64,000 nt of DNA from Sanderia malayensis (Eukaryota; Cnidaria; Scyphozoa; Semaeostomeae; Pelagiidae): contig RQOL01000519.1 in NCBI GenBank assembly GCA_013076295.1, forward strand, positions 1,612,001-1,676,000. Reading direction: 5' to 3'. How positions within the stretch are numbered: position 1 is the stretch's first letter; each line of letters opens with the position of its first letter. The notes under the pieces were generated by a model. It saw only the letters and a program-made list of their open reading frames with translations. It was not told where the DNA came from and ran no database searches. The position numbers were made by a program, and so were the translations under genes. This document shows positions 11,612 through 24,500 of the stretch, piece after piece.

Positions 11612-13568
11612 CAATAGAGAGGTATGGAAAACTGAAATCAGAGCCCAACATTTCTGAATAAAAAAAATGGTCTTAGAAGAGCTGGCTCAGAGAAAAACCT
11701 GCACTCGTATCATTACTCGTATCATTATCGTCTTATTATTACAGCCTCCAACAAAGTTTTGGGTGATTTTGTAGACGCATTGGAGTAGAGACGGATTTCC
11801 CTAATCCCCAGTCCAAATGTTACGGCCACTCTTCACGGCAATATCAGCAGCGTTGTGCGTTGTGCAATGAGTAACGATCGCAACGACAAAAATTTTATCC
11901 AATGCTGGATTTTGATTTGTCTATTGCCATGCACGTCCTCAGATTTCAATCAAGTGTGCAATGTGCAATACGTGGCTGGTACACGTTTAGAGCAGCAATT
12001 AATTTCACCTGACCATTGTAACCTGTAGAACAACCAGTTTGTGTTTTCATTACCCCAATGTGTGCACCGGTATTTACCGATTAAGCAATCACTGATTCGT
12101 ACAAAATAGGTTATACTTAGTACATGCGCGTTTTATAACTATTCACCGTGCGATCTGGTTGATCAGCTTGAAAACAAAGGTGGCTAATTAACTCTGTATG
12201 CTTGAAGTGGTAGGATTGTATGTGATTGTCGACTGTGTTACTGTTTAGAAATTTACGAGTTATTTATTACAGCTAATAGCTATGCTGTGTTTGTACTGGT
12301 GTGTTAGGCGACTTCTATTCGTAAGACAGGGCTTATATTCGTATGTAACCGGGAAAGTAAGCAAGCAGCGATCAACATACCGGTTTATTTGCATAGCTGC
12401 TCATGACTTGAAATCAAAAAAAGAGCATGGCAATTGGCCAATGATGCAAACTGAGGAACATTTTTATTACATGCTTATTTTGAGACCTATCAAGGTTGGA
12501 TTAGATAGGGTTAAATTGGATTGGAGTTGGATTAGATTGGGTCTCTTGGATTCGCTTGTTTTTACTCTGTTTTTTACGTTTCATTGGTTATTGACTTTAA
12601 AGTGGCATGCAAGCGAGCAAAGCAACTCTGGTGTCGTTAAGCTGAGAATAACATCACACATACGACTCTTGTCCCTATTGTATTGGATCAGTTGCTCTTT
12701 CGTTGTTGAAGCTCTCCGCGGAACTAGTAGCAACACAAGCACAACAGAAGCGCAGAGCGGAGAGAAGAACCTTGTGACACTGCCAACCAACGAACCACAA
12801 TCAAAGTCAAGAGGGTAAGACGTTTTGAAAACATGTTTTCTGAGTACGAATTGCTCCGGCTGTTGGTACCACGTAACGATTAGCAGCCACATTCAGTCAC
12901 GCATGTAGTTAGCAATTATTCTCGCGCATCTTTCATGCAGTAAACAGTGAAATGAACGCGACCTTTGTACATTCCTCAGCACTTCGCGATCTCGTTTATA
13001 ATAGAAAATTCATTACATGTGAGGGTTCCTACTTCAGTACTTCATAGCATTAAAGATACTGAGCACAATACCACTTGACACTTCCAACACCGTTGATGCA
13101 TAAGTAATTGCTGATTGTATGCTGTGAATGAATGTCTAGGTAAAGCTGTTTTCCGTTTTTATTTTCAGTTAAAATTTTCAGCGGAATCGTGATTTAATCC
13201 CTCCCCCTTTATTGAAACTGGTTTTCTTATAAAGCAAGGTACATTTGTTGTTGTGTCCCTTAAACTAATTGAATAACGCAATTTACCCTCGGACTAGGTG
13301 TGAAAGCAGTCCTGAGATGTTCATCAAATATAATATTTTCATCGCTCCGTTTTAAATTCAAATTCCATTGTTTATTGTCATTGATGTGGTCTTTGTTTCG
13401 CGGTGCTGGCTCGCTCTCATTTCGTCAACTTCGGAAATTCATTCGTAGCGTCGGTGTGAAATAACAAGCGGCAGGACTCGAAGCTTTCGGATTAAGAAGA
13501 CGAGAAGTCCCGGATCAGATTATTCCCCCGCTCTATCCCATTCAACTCGATCCAAAACTTTCCCCGTA
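11612..13568. other. Intergenic stretch
   Basis: No supported gene. A 178-codon open frame at 12282-12818 ends at a donor-like gtaagac and contains a hydrophobic run (RLLSLLYWISCSFVVEA) that might be a signal peptide, but no in-frame Met sits correctly and no partner exon was found. Confidence 0.3.
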
Positions 13569-13822
13569 CTATTTATACCACACTGGCAATTGATAAATCT
13601 TCTCATCAAACAGACGGCCGGCAACCAAAGCAATCGCACATACTAACGACAAACACCACACAGTAATCACAGTGCTGTTACTTTTGACTACATCAAAACC
13701 GAAAGGTGCGGCCCCCAAGAACAATTTCAACTGACGCTCCAAGTCGTCTTTAGAAATCGGTCCTAATAATGCGTTCACATATACGTCACCTTGACGCGAA
13801 GACCGTCGATAAAGCGGTCTAT
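13569..13822 (-). CDS. Possible small or terminal exon with one membrane segment
   Basis: A minus-strand frame reads PLYRRSSRQGDVYVNALLGP onward and ends at a stop just before GGGAAAG. It contains one hydrophobic segment (VITVWCLSLVCAIALVAG) near its C-terminus. Codon composition looks coding, but there is no in-frame ATG. An acceptor-like attgatag precedes 13822, so it would be the last exon of a gene on the minus strand whose other exons I could not find. Family unknown; it could equally be a chance open frame. Confidence 0.25.
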
Positions 13823-14537
13823 CAATGGCATATGTTTTTCATTGCAAATCATGGGGATTGTTCTTTGCCGTGATAAACGGGCGATTTTCTCATGGCGCTC
13901 TGCTGTGTTAGTTTTGTCTCGTTGTGCATGTCTCCTCTGTGTTGGGATGTTGCGCCCGTGACGTCAGCCTCAGTATCTGTCTCCTGAGATTGATGCGAAG
14001 TGTTCTACTAATCGATGTTTTGTTCTCCCATTGAATCTCGTATTTTTCTCCCTTCCTCAGGGTCGCACATCGCAACGATTGCTACCAACCCTCTTTTTCC
14101 CGTGCTCACGTGTCATTGAGCAGATCTGATTGGCCAACAGCTGTGAGCATCGCGACGAAGCCATTGATTGGCTTTGTTTGATTGTTTGTTTCGTGGGTGC
14201 GCGTGCGTGGATGGAGATTGACTCGACGACTACAGCTGTATGAAGCTCAGCAGTGGTCACACGAGTATCTTCACGCCTTTGAACAAACAGTGATTGCCAG
14301 ACGAACGAGTGGCAGTATTGGAGCTGGACACTCGCTTCACAACCACGCACACATGCGTAGTGTTTTTGGAATGCAACAAATCTATACATACGCATATCAA
14401 AACGTTCTCTGTATTTCATATTCAACAGACGACAAGCAGACGAACTGGTTCTCTCTACCGAGTCTGTCTTAGTACACGAATCGTACAAGAACTAGGCAAG
14501 AATCGGAAAAAGTCAGGAAGAACATCACACAAAACGT

Positions 14538-14556
14538 CAAGGTATATATAAAAATA
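14538..14556 (+). promoter_or_regulatory. Candidate TATA box for the DMRT gene
   Basis: A run reading gtatatataaaaatac lies about 390 bp upstream of the DMRT ATG and before a long AT-rich leader-like stretch. Position and sequence fit a TATA box, but AT-rich DNA makes chance matches common. Confidence 0.25.
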
Positions 14557-14592
14557 CACTGTTCTTTCTAGTTCAATTTTACCTTGTTCTTT

Positions 14593-14613
14593 CTGGTGGT
14601 GCTACACCACCAG
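14593..14613. repeat. Perfect short hairpin in the presumed DMRT leader
   Basis: Arms CTGGTGGTG and CACCACCAG surround a three-base loop, CTA. If the DMRT transcript starts near the TATA-like site at 14538 the hairpin would be in the 5' UTR. Its arm core, CTGGTGGT, recurs in the hairpin at 15771-15804. Confidence 0.6.
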
Positions 14614-14933
14614 TTTGTCAAGACAATACGTGCATAGCTGCGCCATTTAAATCACAATATACAAGAACTTATTCACCATAAAAAATTTCTGCTGTACGTT
14701 GTTCAAGATCGTAAGGACTACATATAGTCAGCGACGAAGATTATATCAGACAATCAACCAACACGTTCTCGCATATTTCTGTACTGGAGGAAAACTGAAG
14801 TCGCACTGAGAAGTCAAAGCTTCACTGCACTTCTTTTCAAGAGACAGAACAAGGACAAGAAGACGCATTTGGTATATCCACTTGGCCGATAATACCATAT
14901 ACTGGTCATCGCATCTGCAGTTGAGACTACGAA

Positions 14934-17900
14934 ATGGGTACGGAGGAAAATCAGGCTTTCAGCGACGCAGCCGCACGTGGAAGGTCGCCGAAGTGTACGA
15001 GATGTCGCAACCACGGCGTCGTCAGCGAGTTGAAGGGACACAAACACAGGTGCCCTTGGAAGGAGTGTACTTGCAACGAATGTTTGATTGTCGCAGAGAA
15101 GCAACGAGTGACAGCCGCAAGGATTGCACTTTACAGACATCAAACACTGACCAACGATGGCTCTAACAGATTCAGCAAACTCGGTGAGTTTTATGATTAC
15201 GTCTTAAAAATCTAGTCAAGTGTCTTTATCGCCAGATAAAGTGTCTTTGTGGTGCTCTATACCATTGCAGGCAGGTTTTATTGACGCAATCGTTTATAGC
15301 TACAACCAATGTAGTGTTCTTTGTGCGTTTGTATTCTTGTAATGATAACTAACTTCTTATATCTATTCTCATATACCTATGTACTTTCAATACCCAATCC
15401 TTCAACTTTATATATGCGTTTGGTACTGTTAAACCTTGTTGTGTCTTATCTTGCTTAACCAATACTTTATGTTATGGCGATTAGAGTTTTTGTCGGGGTG
15501 GGCATATTTATTGTTACGGTAGGGAACAGCCTGAACTCGAATCCCTCTACCTCCCCCCTCAGAGTTTTCTGAAGCATTTTCGAACGATGTTCAATGATTT
15601 TTATTTTGACATTTGATTCTTATTATGCGTCCGATAGAGTGAACGGCTAGGTGGATTTTCGTTACATGCGCTTGCTTGAAAGTTTGAAATTCACAAAGCA
15701 GAGCATCTCTGGAATGCTGTCAGAGTGCTACATTTTACACATTTCGATGCAAACAACGTGGTGTTCTGTCCCACCACCAGTCAATGCTAGTTGACTGGTG
15801 GTGGAACAACCTGCACCCTTTTTGAACCAAAATGTTCCAACGTGTCTTGTTTCGACAGTTTATTGACGCCTGTAGACGTATACAAAATCATCTTCCTCCT
15901 GCTACCTGAGACAACGTTGCCTTTTTGATTAAACAAGCACCGTTTGCCAACACAATGAGCCTTGCCATTACATTCTAACCATCAAAATAAGAGGGACAGA
16001 AACTTCAAGCTTCCACTTAAAGCTTTACCCATAATATTATTATTACATTATATTCATAACTTTTTATAAATATAATGTTTACAAGAATGCCGAGGTTCAA
16101 AATTGCCAAGAATATTGGACATAGTTTAAGAATAACAATGGCAGAAATCTCCGTTCGGATAATGTTAAAGTATAATAAACGAAACTTATAAAATAGTATG
16201 AAAACGGGCGCATATTTTGCCATTCATTCTTTTTGGTTTTTTTGCGCACTTAATGGGATCAAAGATACAGTGACTATTCCAGTATCTTTCATGGGATTAT
16301 CAAGCGAACAAAGATACTTTAAACATTCTCACAAATTTGATCTGTGAAGTTGCAAAGAGCATTGGACCCCATATGAGGCACAAGTTATAATCTGCGCGTG
16401 CATCCATTCTTAACCGAGATTAACCGAGGTGAACTTCACCATCTGACGTTTTTCTCGATAACCCATGGTTATGATCAGTTGTTACGGGCTCTTTCAATGA
16501 CAGGATAAGCGAATTACAATGGGATGATTAATTGTGAACTTTATCGCCAAAAATGGCTTTCTTCTCTCGTTAGATCGATTACTGAATATATTTCACGGAG
16601 AGAGCTTCTCTTTAGATTTTCAAATCGATTTTTAAAACTCCTCTCCCCACCTCGTCTGTTTTCTCTCGAGAATATTCCCCCTCAGCTCTCTAAACACGCT
16701 GTTCATTTTTCTCAAAGAGGAGGCAAATGAAAGAGAATAGTAGAAAATCGTTTGATTACTCAGTGTATGCCCCAATCCCCTCTGCGACCGCTAATTCTTT
16801 GCCAGATAGTCAATGAGTTCCCCGTCGAGGCAAGCTCTAATCATAACAATGTAAGCAAACACAAAAACCACTGTCACATGGATGTACACCTTTTGAAGGC
16901 AAGCAACCACCCCTCGGAGCTATTCAACTCCCAACAGGCAAGCAGTTTTCGAGGTGTTGACATTTTTTCCAGGTGTGTAATGTTAGGGATACGTCATTAC
17001 CCCATGGGAGCATGAATTCGATTCCCTCTGAAGCTGACAGCTGTGCTGCTTTGACAAGAATTGTTCTTCTCTTCTGCGACCATTTGAACACGTTCTTCGT
17101 ATTATAATTTTAAAAAATTCCAAAATCTGGATGTGTCGGCTATTAGCATTGGTCATGCCTCGTGGTGTTGTGGTTTGCTGCAGATTATCATAACATTTGG
17201 CCGCATTGCAAAACGCCAAAACGCGAGTCGAGAGCGAATACAAATCGTGGTGCTCCAAATGTTAGCCTGGGCTCTGTGCGGCCTCGCCATTGTTTAACTA
17301 ACAGTCAATGTGCTACAGCATGACAAATGCAATTTTAATGCTGTGCTGCTTCCCTTGTCTCCCTTTATGCTAAAAAGAAAGGTGCCTGGAGTTATGAGTA
17401 CCGCGCCTTTGAGCAACGTTGTCAATCGGGCCTTTCTAGTAACCCGGTACACTTATTGCGCTCGCGCTAACACCCTGCACGCGTCTACAAAGATATCGCC
17501 AAATCTTTAGCCATCGATTTCAATTTTCCATAACAACTTATGAATTTTTGCTGTACATTGCTTCTTCTAATTATTAGGCACTAAAAGGGTTTGTTTTCTC
17601 GAGCTTACAGTCTGCTCTCGCACTCGCTAAAGTTCCTGACTCTAGTTTTGCTTGATGACGTCATTTTAATGGTTTATTTGTCTCCGTTCAGGTTTCGACT
17701 TCAAGAGTGATGCATTGGAATTTGGCACAGTCAATGGAAATTCTTCAATTTCCATGGAAAACTTCGAGCAGAATTTCCTTCACGGACAGCCAACAAGGTT
17801 CGATTTTCCGGACAGCAGTAGCACTGCGACTGGCCAGCATCACCACCACGACAAATGCAAAACATCAACAACAACAACAACATCGACGTATAACGGACAA

Positions 17901-18545
17901 TCGTTGTCACCGCAACAGTCTCTTTCTGCGTACGCTAACAGTCCGGCGAGCTCCATCGACTCCAACCGGCCTAACCACCTGGAGACGTTGCAATACATTT
18001 TCCCATTTTATCATCGCAAGACACTGGAGGCAATTCTCGATCAGTGTCGTGATAACATGCTCCAGGCTGTGCTGAAGATATCACAAGAGATATTGTCATT
18101 CCCCGTGCCTTTCGGCGAACAGGACAACATGATGCGATTGCGACGTCTGACGTCATTATTCGCGTCAGACTTTGCTCGGTCGGACGAATCATCGTCGGAT
18201 GCAAAACGACCCGACTGCTGTTCGAGTCCGTACTGCCCGAAGCAGATGGCGTACGACTGGACGCGACAACGACAGCAACAACATGTCGTGCCAGACCTCG
18301 TACAAGCGGATTCGGCTGAAATACAACCAGCTCGAAGCAGACCATCCGACCTGTCAGTCGTGCGACACTCGCCCGACATGATGGACTCGATGGATGAAAA
18401 CAGAAGCAATAACAGCTATGACGTGTCGAGATATTCACCATTGAAGCGACAGAAGTATGATTATCACCATGTAAGCTCCAATGAAAATTTTGAGAGTCAT
18501 GCCAAAAATCATCGTTATCAGGTTGAGGATAAAATGTACTATTAG
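14934..18545 (+). CDS. dmrt: DMRT-family transcription factor (DM domain plus DMA-like segment), two exons
   Basis: Exon 1 (14934-15183) and exon 2 (17692-18545) join in phase across a GT/AG intron of 2.5 kb to give 367 residues. Residues about 17-70 form a DM domain, the intertwined zinc-binding DNA-binding module of doublesex/mab-3 proteins. All ligands are present: C21, C24, H27, H36, C40, C45, C47 and C50, followed by the recognition helix [17 protein letters not shown]. Residues about 177-214 ([20 protein letters not shown]...) match the spacing and hydrophobic pattern of the DMA motif found in DMRT-A/DMRT3-5-type proteins, though divergent. Between them is a His/Thr-rich linker, and the C-terminus is Ser/Asn-rich. 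DMRT proteins are nuclear regulators of sexual and neural development; the specific role here is unknown. Assignment to a particular vertebrate DMRT number is not attempted. Confidence 0.92.
15771..15804. repeat. Perfect 14-bp-stem hairpin in the DMRT intron
   Basis: Arms CCACCACCAGTCAA and TTGACTGGTGGTGG flank a six-base loop, TGCTAG. It is located about 600 bp into the DMRT intron. The remainder of the intron (15184-17691) shows no clear exon, RNA gene or transposon. Confidence 0.75.
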
Positions 18546-18662
18546 AACTGGAAGAACAGATCAGCTCTTTGTAACAGCTCTTTGACTTCCAGCGTTTTGC
18601 TTGGAGTAAACGCCCAGGGCGTCATTTGAATCTGTTACAAACCATCATTGCTTCAAGCTGAC

Positions 18663-18857
18663 CAAGGGCGTCGTGGGGCCTAAGTTTTAGGGGGGGCCAA
18701 AAATAAAAAATTTCCGACAAAATTAGAAACGATGCATTTAAAGACTCGATTTTCCGAAAATTTGAGTAAAACCAAAAATTTTCCGACAAATCCGACAATT
18801 TTGCTTTTCTTGGGGGGGCCATGGCCCCCCCTGGCCCCCCCGGCCACGACGCCATTG
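18663..18857. mobile_element. Non-autonomous hAT-like element (195 bp)
   Basis: Inverted ends CAAGGGCGTCGTGG and CCACGACGCCATTG agree at 13 of 14 positions. They are flanked by a perfect 8-bp duplication, AAGCTGAC, at 18655-18662 and 18858-18865. The interior is G/C-run-rich near the ends and AT-rich in the middle, with no coding capacity. It lies about 120 bp after the DMRT stop codon, so it may fall in the 3' UTR. Confidence 0.85.
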
Positions 18858-18865
18858 AAGCTGAC

Positions 18866-19547
18866 TTGATCTGCTTATAAATTTTTAAAACTGTTTTTAA
18901 GAATGTCTCCTTCAGTCTAATTGTTCAGCGAAAACAGTTCGGTTCAGATTTGTACGTTAATTTAAAGTAAATTATACAGATTATATGTTGAGTATTTATT
19001 TAATATAATATTTAGGATGAAAGCATTAATTATAAAGTTGGAAATAGTGAGGTTAAAGAACTCGATTTTCGATCACATATGGCTTGCATAAGTTATGATA
19101 ATTAATGATAATCACTTCCTTTTGTTCAACAACAAGAGCAACAGTTTATATCTTGCAGCTATAACTTATGTTAAACAGCGTACTAAGTTATGTATTTACA
19201 CTAAAATACTATATTAAAGCTAGAATTAATCATCTTGGAACCTAAACCACAATTCTTAGAAATAATTGCACGTTTTTACTACGAAAAGGACATGTTTATA
19301 AGAGACATTGACGGACAGAAAGAATTATAGTTTTGTGTAACTTGAGCTTAAAAGAGTACATAATTTTATTGCAAATTTCCATAATTTAAAAGGTTTAATT
19401 AATAAGAATTCGGTTTCGGTTGAATTATATTCAAGTATCAAGATTCATAGAATATAAAATTTTTGAAATAATGCTTTTTGTGTTTTTGTTAATTTGAACT
19501 GCATGTCTTCAAGACAACCTGTCTTGATCAGCAATGGTATGCGTGTC
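18866..19547. other. AT-rich intergenic stretch
   Basis: Very AT-rich with several TTATAA/AATTAA runs and no coding signal. It may include the end of the DMRT 3' UTR. Confidence 0.4.
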
Positions 19548-19555
19548 ATTTTGAT

Positions 19556-20027
19556 CAGGGTTGGTAGGTCACTGCGCATGCCTGTTGCCAAAGGTCTGGT
19601 GAGAAATTGCCAAAAAATGCCAATAAAAAAACAAAACAAAATATGCCAAAACTTGCCAATTTTTCTCATATAATGCCAAAATTGTGCGAAAAATGCCAAG
19701 TGGTACTGACATTTTTCAAAATTGCGCATGCGCATTCCTTCATGCGGATTGATTTCATGACCTCGTCTTTATCAATGAAATTTGTTTTGAGTCAAACGTT
19801 ATTTTTATAACATTAATAAAATTGTTTAGATTTAGATTGTACATGTACATTTTGGTGATTTCATGGAGTTGAGTCGAGATAAGGCAAAAATCTGCAGTTT
19901 TTATTCTTCAAGGTAGATAATTTATAAAATTGCCAAATTGCCAAAAGAAAAATCCACTGCTAGCAAGGTGCTGAAAAACGCCAAAATTCTAAAATTTGGC
20001 AATTAAATTGCCAATATACCAACCCTG
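19556..20027. mobile_element. Non-autonomous hAT-like element (472 bp)
   Basis: Inverted ends CAGGGTTGGTA and TACCAACCCTG are perfect. They are flanked by near-identical 8-bp duplications, ATTTTGAT (19548-19555) and ATTTTGTT (20028-20035). The interior is rich in repeats of the words TTGCCAA and TGCCAAAA on both strands, so subterminal repeat-like motifs are abundant. There is no coding capacity. Confidence 0.8.
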
Positions 20028-20035
20028 ATTTTGTT

Positions 20036-21537
20036 GCATACTTGTCGTCATTATCCTTGTATTGTGGCCTTGGAAACAGTTGATGATTGATATCAACAGT
20101 CAAAAGTGGGTGGGTAGTAAGTCAAAAAGTTTCTTGATCAATGCGACATCGATGGTTTGTTGCAGTTTCACCTAGTTTTAACTGTTGATATTCTTGGAAA
20201 CATAGATGGCGACAAAATAAGGAAGTAAGTGCAGCGAATTATTGATTTTTATTTATAGTACAAGGTTTACGGAGGTTTTAAATTCGCAAGTGGAAATATA
20301 AAGGTATGTAATTTGCAAAAGAAGCTATATTCTGCTGTTCTGTGCATAAAAACGGATTATATAGCCTGACGCATCTCTTCTCTTCGCAACTTAGGCCGGC
20401 CAGCCATGCTTCTGTTCTCCCTTTCATTTACTTGACAATTCCAAACATATTGACTGGCTTTTTCAAAAGTTTATGCGGAGGTTTTTCTTTTTTCCTCCTC
20501 CCGTGAGCCATTCTACTCGTACAAGACGTATTGCGTTTTCTATATTTCAATGTACAGTTCAAAATTTTGACCACACGTTGTGGCTAGGCTAGTTCATGAA
20601 ATATTCATCAGGTTGATGAATGCGATCTTTATATCTGATAGACATAGCAACAACGCTTATATCTGATAGACATAGAATCCCGCCGAAAGCCGACAATAGA
20701 GGCTATTCTTATGTCAAATCAATATTCATAATACTATTATTTTGCTATTTTGCTATTGGTTTTTTAATGGTTATTGATAGATAAAGGAATTAATATCATG
20801 GTGCTCTTTATCAGGTGAAGTGTTAGCAAGACAGCAGATACGTGAATAGAAGCTGATACTGCAGTATATTTATACAAAACAGAACAGATCTTCCTTTATT
20901 CAGCACTTAATACTGCATATGTACATACAAGATTTTAGCTGGATACCCTGAAACAATTTTTGGTATGTCAGATGGTGTTAGCTGTTGAAGAATTTATTGC
21001 ATTCCATGGATAAGAAGGGTATGCTAGCATCTAATAGCATGGTTGAAACCTGCTATCTCAAATTCTCAAGGAAAAGTGATATTTGTTTGAGATAACAAAT
21101 GCTTGAAGTATCGCATGTCCCAACTATACTTTGCCAACCCACAGGGAAATGGAAAATTATTTGAGATAGCGGATGTCAACTGTATTCATTTGTCTATATC
21201 TCAGCTCTGTTACGTTAAATATTACACCTGCATATCTCCAGATAACAATAAGACAATAGAACAATTGGGCTAGGCAATAAAAATTTACTTTTGTATACTT
21301 GGAGATCCATCACAGTCTTGCATTGTAATTATTGTTATTAAATTACCATTCTCTTGCATAGCAACATAACCAAACTTTCAACCACCAGAAGGCAATAAAT
21401 TATACATAATTATGCATAATTAAGCAGACTGCTAAAACATTAATTAGATCAATGGAATATTAAAGCCCTATTGAAGAAATTGAATAATGAGTTTTGTTTG
21501 TTCTGTAAATTTTTTTATTGATGGATATATCTTCCAG
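20036..21537. other. Region upstream of the coiled-coil gene
   Basis: The 5' exon or exons of the coiled-coil gene should lie here or further left, because its first recognised exon starts mid-codon. A possible non-coding leader exon with donor gtaagtg ends near 20222, but no phase-compatible ATG exon was found. Two near copies of ATATCTGATAGACATAG occur near 20630-20670. Confidence 0.3.
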
Positions 21538-24500
21538 GTCAGCTTGCATTAACATGGCCAGTTGAGCATATTTTGCTTGCTCGGAGAAGAAGCTGTGAAC
21601 TAACGCAGAAAATATCGCCATGCATTGAAAAAGTCACAACCCACCTCTATGAACTCGAAGATCGCTTGACCACCATACGACAAAAATCAACAAGCAAGAA
21701 AAAACCAAAAAGCATACAAGGTACAATAGGGGCAAAAATATCATTGGGAAACTTGAAACAGTGTGATGAGGATGCTATCTTCCTGCAAGCAACATTCCCT
21801 GTGGGTCTCATTCCCCCCTCCCTTCCCCCACTCCTCCCTAAACAATGTTGCCTTCTACACCAGACCCTTGTGATCACAGCACAAAAGGAATTTTCTCGAT
21901 ATTGTATAAGACTGTCTCTAAAGACAACATTGTTCGGGGGAGGGGAGGATGAAGAATATGTGCAAAATTTACAGACATTGTAAAAGTCCCAGGACTTTGT
22001 CCGCTATTGTAGCTAAAAATAAAGATGAATCATGAAGATGGTCATTGCAACCAGTATCTTGTGGACATATGATCTCACCCATTTTTATATTGCCTCAATT
22101 ACTTATTAAATCCAGAATTAGCTTTTTATCACTCTGTCTTGTCTTTCTTGTAAACTGTTGCTATATAGAGTAACATTGCTGTGCTAACATTCCTCAGGTG
22201 ATGATATGCCAGCTCAGGGTCAGTGGCTGATCACAAAGTCAGAAAGTAGAACGTCAAGATCGCAGTCTGTCTTGTCTGCCAGTGGGGCAAAACTTGAGGT
22301 ATGGGTGATCAATTACAGATACAGTTACTACGTTTGTTGCCTTTTGGGACTTTTTATCTTCGCTAAAAAGTCCACAAGAGATCTTTGGATCCCTTCTAAA
22401 TCTTCAAATCCCTCAGAGACCTTTGCCATTTCAAAAGATCTGTGGATCTCTTGCAGAACTGCAGTAAAGCTCGAACCTGCAATAACTCGAGACAATTTGT
22501 ATTCCCTATTAAGGCTCTCTATTTTCTAACCATCAACAACTCGAACATTCGTTAACTCAGATAATTTTTATAGTTCTCTTTGAAGCTCGAGTTATCGAGA
22601 TTTCACTGTGTATATTCATTATATGGTTTGTTTTACACTGTATTGTTGAATTTCTCATAGATTCAAGGAAGCGGCATATCTGCCATTAAGCCTGCTCCAG
22701 TCAAGGATCAGTCATCGATGTGCTTGTCAGATTTTGGCGACGCTGTCATAAGAGAAACTCTTCTTCTGCTGGGAAGACTGGAGACGGATAGGGTGAACAC
22801 TGTACAATCATTGGCTGAGCAGAAAGAACGCGTTCAACAGTTGAAAGCAAAGATCGACGAGTACTCTCATCGGAGAATGCACTTCTTGCCAATTGCTGTT
22901 CAGAAGGGTGAGATATTGTTGAGCAATTGCTTGATTAATAGAATACTTGATTGCTTGATTAATCAATCACTTGATTAAACGATCGCTTGATCGCTTTATT
23001 AAATTATTGCTTGATCACTTTATTAAGTGAATGCTTGATCACTTTATTAAGTGGTTGTTTGATCACTTGATTAATTAGTTGCTTGATCACTTGATTAAGT
23101 GGTTGCTTGATCACTTTATTAAATGGTTGTTTGATCACTTGATTAAATGGTTGTTTGACCACTTGATTAAGTGGTTGTTTGATCACTTGATTAAGTGGTT
23201 GTTTGATCAATTCATCACTCGATTAAGGGATTGCTTCTATTAGTTTATTATTTGATTAAGTGATACAGTAAGTACGAATATCTATGCTGGATTGCTACTT
23301 CAAATAAGATGCCTGTTATCAATTCAGTTGCTATAAACCCTTACCCCAGAATTTCTTGTTACTCATTTACCGACCTCGGAAGGATGGACAACTGATTTGG
23401 CTAACAGCTTGTAGTTCGTTGTGTCTCTATTCCTTTTTATTTCACAACAGAACACGAGCTATGCGCCTATAATGTGCAAGAGTTGAAATGGCATTCAGCG
23501 TGCAAGGGCAGATTGAAGGATCGGTGGCTAGAGAAGGTCAGAATTGCAGGTGTGTGCAAGAGTATTGCAGTCACAAGTATTCTAACTTGTGTATCTGTGT
23601 TTCTACTTGAATAAATCTCTCTAATGCCTTTTCTTATATCAGAGAATGCAAACAGATCTGTGAAGAAAGAAATCGACTACATCAAGGATCACAGGTCAGC
23701 CACGATGAAGCAATTGTGGTATCGTAGAATATCGATCAATAAAATAGGGTTTCTATTTTTGCTGATCGATATTTTACACTGTCGAATATCCAGCTGGTTA
23801 GCTTTAGAGTCCCTGCACACTTTTTAAGACGCAATGCTTTCTTCATTATACTTTAAAGAGGTGTATGCATTTCCACTGAAATTAGAGGGCGTATATTAAG
23901 AAGGGGCGTTGTAATTAGAGAGCGTTTATTAAGAAGGGACGTTGAAATTAGAGAGCGTTTATAAATAAGGGACGTTGAAATTAGAGAGCGTTTATTAAGT
24001 AGGGACGTTGCAATTAGAGAGCGTTTATTAAGAAGTGAGCGTTTATTAAGAGTGAATTTGTACTAAGCATTACGTTGTTCACCTCTGAAAGTTATTTACT
24101 ATTGAAGGGCAAGCTGAGTAACTGTGATGTACACCTCGCTATTTCTCTATGATTTGCAGCCCGTGGGCGGAATCGAAAGTGGAGGAAGAGAGACAGAACA
24201 TGGTAGACATCGAACAGAAGCAGTTATCAACTGATACCGAGCTGCAAGGCTCACTGGCACTACTGAGAGCCATGGAAGACAGGTACACTGATAAGGACCA
24301 ACTGGCCGCCTTGGAGAGAGAACGGCTTCAAGAAGACGTCAACGAAGTTAGACAGCAATTGACCAGTGCAACGTAAGTCAGATAGATTCTAACGATTTCT
24401 TTGCTTCGATCTTCTGCTTACGTACTGTAACCTACTCAGCCTCCTTTCTAATATGTGACATATTAGAAAGGAGATTAAGTAGATTACAAGGGCCCAATAC

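Noticed and set aside
12282..12818. 178-codon frame ending at a donor-like site
   Set aside because: There is no suitably placed ATG for the hydrophobic segment and no partner exon.
17971..18441. Long antisense frames over DMRT exon 2
   Set aside because: They are shadows of the well-supported sense exon.
23004..23210. Minus-strand NQVIKQPL repeat protein
   Set aside because: It is a by-product of a 24-bp intronic minisatellite.
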